From Spirochaetota bacterium (GTDB lineage: Bacteria; Spirochaetota; Spirochaetia; Treponematales; Treponemataceae): a DNA stretch of 6,224 bases. The stretch is taken from NCBI GenBank assembly GCA_029571425.1, contig JAKPSR010000300.1, forward strand, positions 1-6,224, in the 5' to 3' direction. The notes beneath the pieces were generated by a model. The model searched no databases. It was not told the origin of the DNA and saw nothing but the letters and a program-made list of their open reading frames with translations. The position numbers and the translations under genes are program-made. Shown here in pieces: positions 4,404 through 6,224 of this stretch (positions within the stretch are counted from its first letter, which is position 1; every line of letters starts with the position of its first letter).

Positions 4404-4824
4404 CCTCTTCGAGAACATGTTCGCGATCGAGGCGCAGGCTGGGGCTCCGTTCCTCCTTGAGGTCGAGCTCAACCATCGGTGGGAACTGTCCGGCCTTCTC
4501 GGGGTCACCGGCGGCTACCAGGGCATCGTGGCGGTGCGCTTTCCTAAGATGCTCGCCGATAAGATGCTGCAAAAGTCCGGGGTCGAGACGAAGACGGAAG
4601 AAGAGCGGTTGGATACCCTGAACGGCATGGTCGGCGAGCTGACCAACATCGTCGCCGGGAACGCGGCCACCGCTCTCGCCGACGTGCGGATCGAAATCTC
4701 CCCGCCGGTCGTCATCCTTGGGAAAAACCATCGGATCGCGTGGCCTCGGAACATGCCCGTCATCGGAATACCCTTTTCCACGCCGAACGGGCCGTTCGAG
4801 GTCGACGTGTGCTTTAAGCGATAG
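4360..4824 (+). CDS. cheX: CheX-type CheY-P phosphatase
   Basis: CheX proteins remove phosphate from CheY-P in the cytoplasm and so end the chemotaxis signal; spirochaetes use CheX in place of CheZ. The protein has 154 residues, a normal CheX length. The family active-site helix is intact as GELTNIVAGNA, with the Glu-x-x-Asn pair E93/N96 and the following G100-N101. INPFLSATVNLFENMF at the N-terminus matches the family's INPF helix, which fixes the start at GTG 4360. That start has a good Shine-Dalgarno AGGAG (4349-4353) 6 nt upstream, inside the preceding radical SAM gene. The 44-bp overlap suggests translational coupling. Only one copy of the E-x-x-N motif is present, which separates it from CheC/FliY proteins with two. 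An MCP follows after 112 bp. A paralogue distinct from a cheA-operon cheX is possible. Confidence 0.92.
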   Translation: MDVSIINPFLSATVNLFENMFAIEAQAGAPFLLEVELNHRWELSGLLGVTGGYQGIVAVRFPKMLADKMLQKSGVETKTEEERLDTLNGMVGELTNIVAGNAATALADVRIEISPPVVILGKNHRIAWPRNMPVIGIPFSTPNGPFEVDVCFKR

Positions 4825-4908
4825 GCCTCTCGCGCGCGAATGCCTGCACGCCTGCAAAGAGTGTGTAAAAAGAACGCGGTCGGACGCTCGCGTTGGGCCT
4901 TGATCGCC

Positions 4909-4935
4909 TATACTTTGGGCCGGAGGCTCCGTCCC
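4909..4935 (+). promoter_or_regulatory. Candidate -10 and SD-covering hairpin upstream of the MCP gene
   Basis: TATACT (4909-4914) would start transcription near 4921. No -35 match at 16-18 nt spacing is seen, so another sigma factor or an activator may be needed. The Shine-Dalgarno GGAGG (4922-4926) is 10 nt before ATG 4937. It is partly covered by a stem CGGA/TCCG (4921-4924 with 4928-4931), extendable by GGG/CCC (4917-4919 with 4933-4935) across one mismatch if the transcript begins further upstream. Confidence 0.4.
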
Positions 4936-4936
4936 G

Positions 4937-6224
4937 ATGTCTATTTTCCAAACACTCAAATTTAAATTTATCGTTTCGTTCTCCGTTTTTATCCTTTTTT
5001 TGTGCGGGATAACCGCGTGGATGTCGATCGCCGCCATGACGCGGGCCGCCTCGGGGGCCTTCTACCGAAACGGGCGGCCCCTCGTCGATCGCGTCGTGGA
5101 GGGGATAGACCCCGAGACCTTCGCCCGCCTCGCGCGCGACCTCGACGCGGGCGACCCGGCCTATGAGAAGACGCGGCTTTTCATGTACGGCGAGAAAAAG
5201 AAAAGCAACTGCGTGTACCTTTACACGATGGCGCGGACGGAGTCTGGGTCTTTCGTGTACGTCGTCGACGGCAGCGCCCCGCCGGACGACGAGGAGCACT
5301 TTTCCCCGATGGGTACCGAGGAGGACGTCGCGAGCTATGGGCCGGAATTCCTCAAGACCTTCGAGAGCGGCGAGCCGCAGGTTTCCGGCCTCGAAAAACA
5401 AGAAGGCTGGGGATGGCTGATATCCATGTATGCCCCGATCAAGGATGGTTCGGGATCAGTGCTCGGCGTCGTTGGCTGCGACTTTGACGGTTCCGAGCTT
5501 CGATCCGAGATCGTTTCCTTCGTGTTTAAGCAAGTCCTTGCCGCAGCCGTGTGCCTGGCGTGCGGCGTCGCCATACTCCTTTTTTTGACCGGTTTTATCT
5601 TTCGGCCGGTGGACCAAATCGCCGCGCCGATGCGCGAGATGGCGTCGGGCGGCGGAAACCTGACCCTAAGCATCCCGGTTCCCGCCCATAACGAGATCAC
5701 CGTGCTCGCCACGCACTTCAACGGCTTCGTGCGCTCGCTCAGGGCCATCGTCCTCTCGATTCGGGAGGCGGTTCATTCTTTGTCTCGCACCGGGGATGGC
5801 CTTGCGGCCGACGCCGAGCGCGCGAACGGGGTCGTGTCCGACCTCGAGGAGGACGTCGCGCGGATTCGCTCCCTCGCGGCGAGCCAAACGGACAAAACCG
5901 AGGAAACCTTTCGCGGCATCTCGACACTGAACGATCGCCTGGAGGCGATCGAGGAGCAGATCGTCTCCCAGTCGTCCGCCTTGGCGCAGACCTTCGCCGC
6001 GGTCGAGGAGATGACGGCGAGCGTGGGCTCCGCGAAGGGCGTCATCGGCAGGATCGCCGAGCGGTACGACGCCCTCGTCGCCGAATCGGACCGTGGGCGG
6101 CGGCTTCAGGAAGAGGTCTCGTCGCGCACCGCCGAGGTTCTCGACTTATCCGCGTCCCTTTCGGACGCGAATACGACCATCAAACGGATCGCCAACCAGA
6201 CGAACCTGCTCGCGATGAACGCGG
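4937..6224 (+). CDS. Methyl-accepting chemotaxis protein with periplasmic Cache-like sensor (3' end outside window)
   Basis: 429 residues are visible from ATG 4937, which has GGAGG 10 nt upstream; the frame is open to the edge. This is an inner-membrane chemoreceptor that would control CheA activity. TM1 is residues 10-33 (FIVSFSVFILFLCGITAW). The periplasmic sensor is about 35-192 and ends in SMYAPIKDGSGSVLGVVGCD, the usual closing strands of a Cache/PAS-like fold. TM2 is about 196-222, then a HAMP domain about 223-275 (RPVDQI ... NLTLSI ... NEITVLATHFNGFV). The cytoplasmic coiled-coil follows, with QTFAAVEEMTASV (351-363). The conserved tip begins with IANQTNLLAMNA (418-429) at the edge, so the tip that binds CheA/CheW and the C-terminal methylation helix are missing here. 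The ligand cannot be inferred. It lies 112 bp after cheX on the same strand, consistent with a chemotaxis gene group. Confidence 0.95.
   Translation, partial: MSIFQTLKFKFIVSFSVFILFLCGITAWMSIAAMTRAASGAFYRNGRPLVDRVVEGIDPETFARLARDLDAGDPAYEKTRLFMYGEKKKSNCVYLYTMARTESGSFVYVVDGSAPPDDEEHFSPMGTEEDVASYGPEFLKTFESGEPQVSGLEKQEGWGWLISMYAPIKDGSGSVLGVVGCDFDGSELRSEIVSFVFKQVLAAAVCLACGVAILLFLTGFIFRPVDQIAAPMREMASGGGNLTLSIPVPAHNEITVLATHFNGFVRSLRAIVLSIREAVHSLSRTGDGLAADAERANGVVSDLEEDVARIRSLAASQTDKTEETFRGISTLNDRLEAIEEQIVSQSSALAQTFAAVEEMTASVGSAKGVIGRIAERYDALVAESDRGRRLQEEVSSRTAEVLDLSASLSDANTTIKRIANQTNLLAMNA

Noticed and set aside
4995..5586. T7 runs at 4995-5001 and 5580-5586 in the MCP gene as phase-variation tracts
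   Set aside because: Both fall in transmembrane helices where Phe/Leu codons naturally give T runs; seven bases is short and the frame is intact.

Overview
The window reads as chromosomal DNA from a high-GC spirochaete (Spirochaetota, Treponema/Spirochaeta-like). The basis is the combination of a ThyX-type thymidylate synthase, a CheX-type CheY-P phosphatase, a DUF4080 radical SAM protein with the MKILLVALNAKY start, a lipoprotein of the SUMF1 family that spirochaetes carry in many copies, and a small bacterial SRP RNA. Species cannot be named from sequence alone.

Layout. Bases 1-560 (minus strand) hold most of thyX, cut by the window edge at its C-terminus. A 74-bp divergent region follows, in which one TTGACAA heptamer can act as the -35 element of both thyX and the opposite stable-RNA unit. 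Bases 635-1406 (plus) are a stable-RNA cluster: tRNA-Ser(UGA), tRNA-Ser(GCU), tRNA-Arg(GCG), a strong internal terminator hairpin, tRNA-Ser(CGA), tRNA-Ser(GGA), and, 4 nt later, the SRP RNA gene ffs. The closing helix of ffs runs into a T7 tract and so looks like its own terminator. The four serine tRNAs together cover all six serine codons.

Bases 1484-2461 carry a SUMF1/formylglycine-generating-enzyme-like lipoprotein gene of visibly lower GC. It is interrupted by one in-frame TGA at codon 96, directly followed by an 8-bp hairpin. It is most likely a nonsense-disrupted gene; recoding is possible but less likely.

Bases 2631-6224 (plus) hold a B12-binding/radical SAM protein, a cheX overlapping its 3' end by 44 bp, and, after 112 bp, a methyl-accepting chemotaxis protein that runs off the right edge. 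CheX and the MCP belong to the same two-component chemotaxis pathway (receptor input versus CheY-P removal). The radical SAM protein appears translationally linked to cheX, but its function is unknown.

No CRISPR array, insertion sequence or clear new multi-gene system was seen. The most notable signals are regulatory: the shared -35 element, two apparently leaderless genes, a complete serine isoacceptor cluster fused to the SRP RNA with an internal terminator, a G34 tRNA-Arg, and the in-frame TGA with its hairpin.
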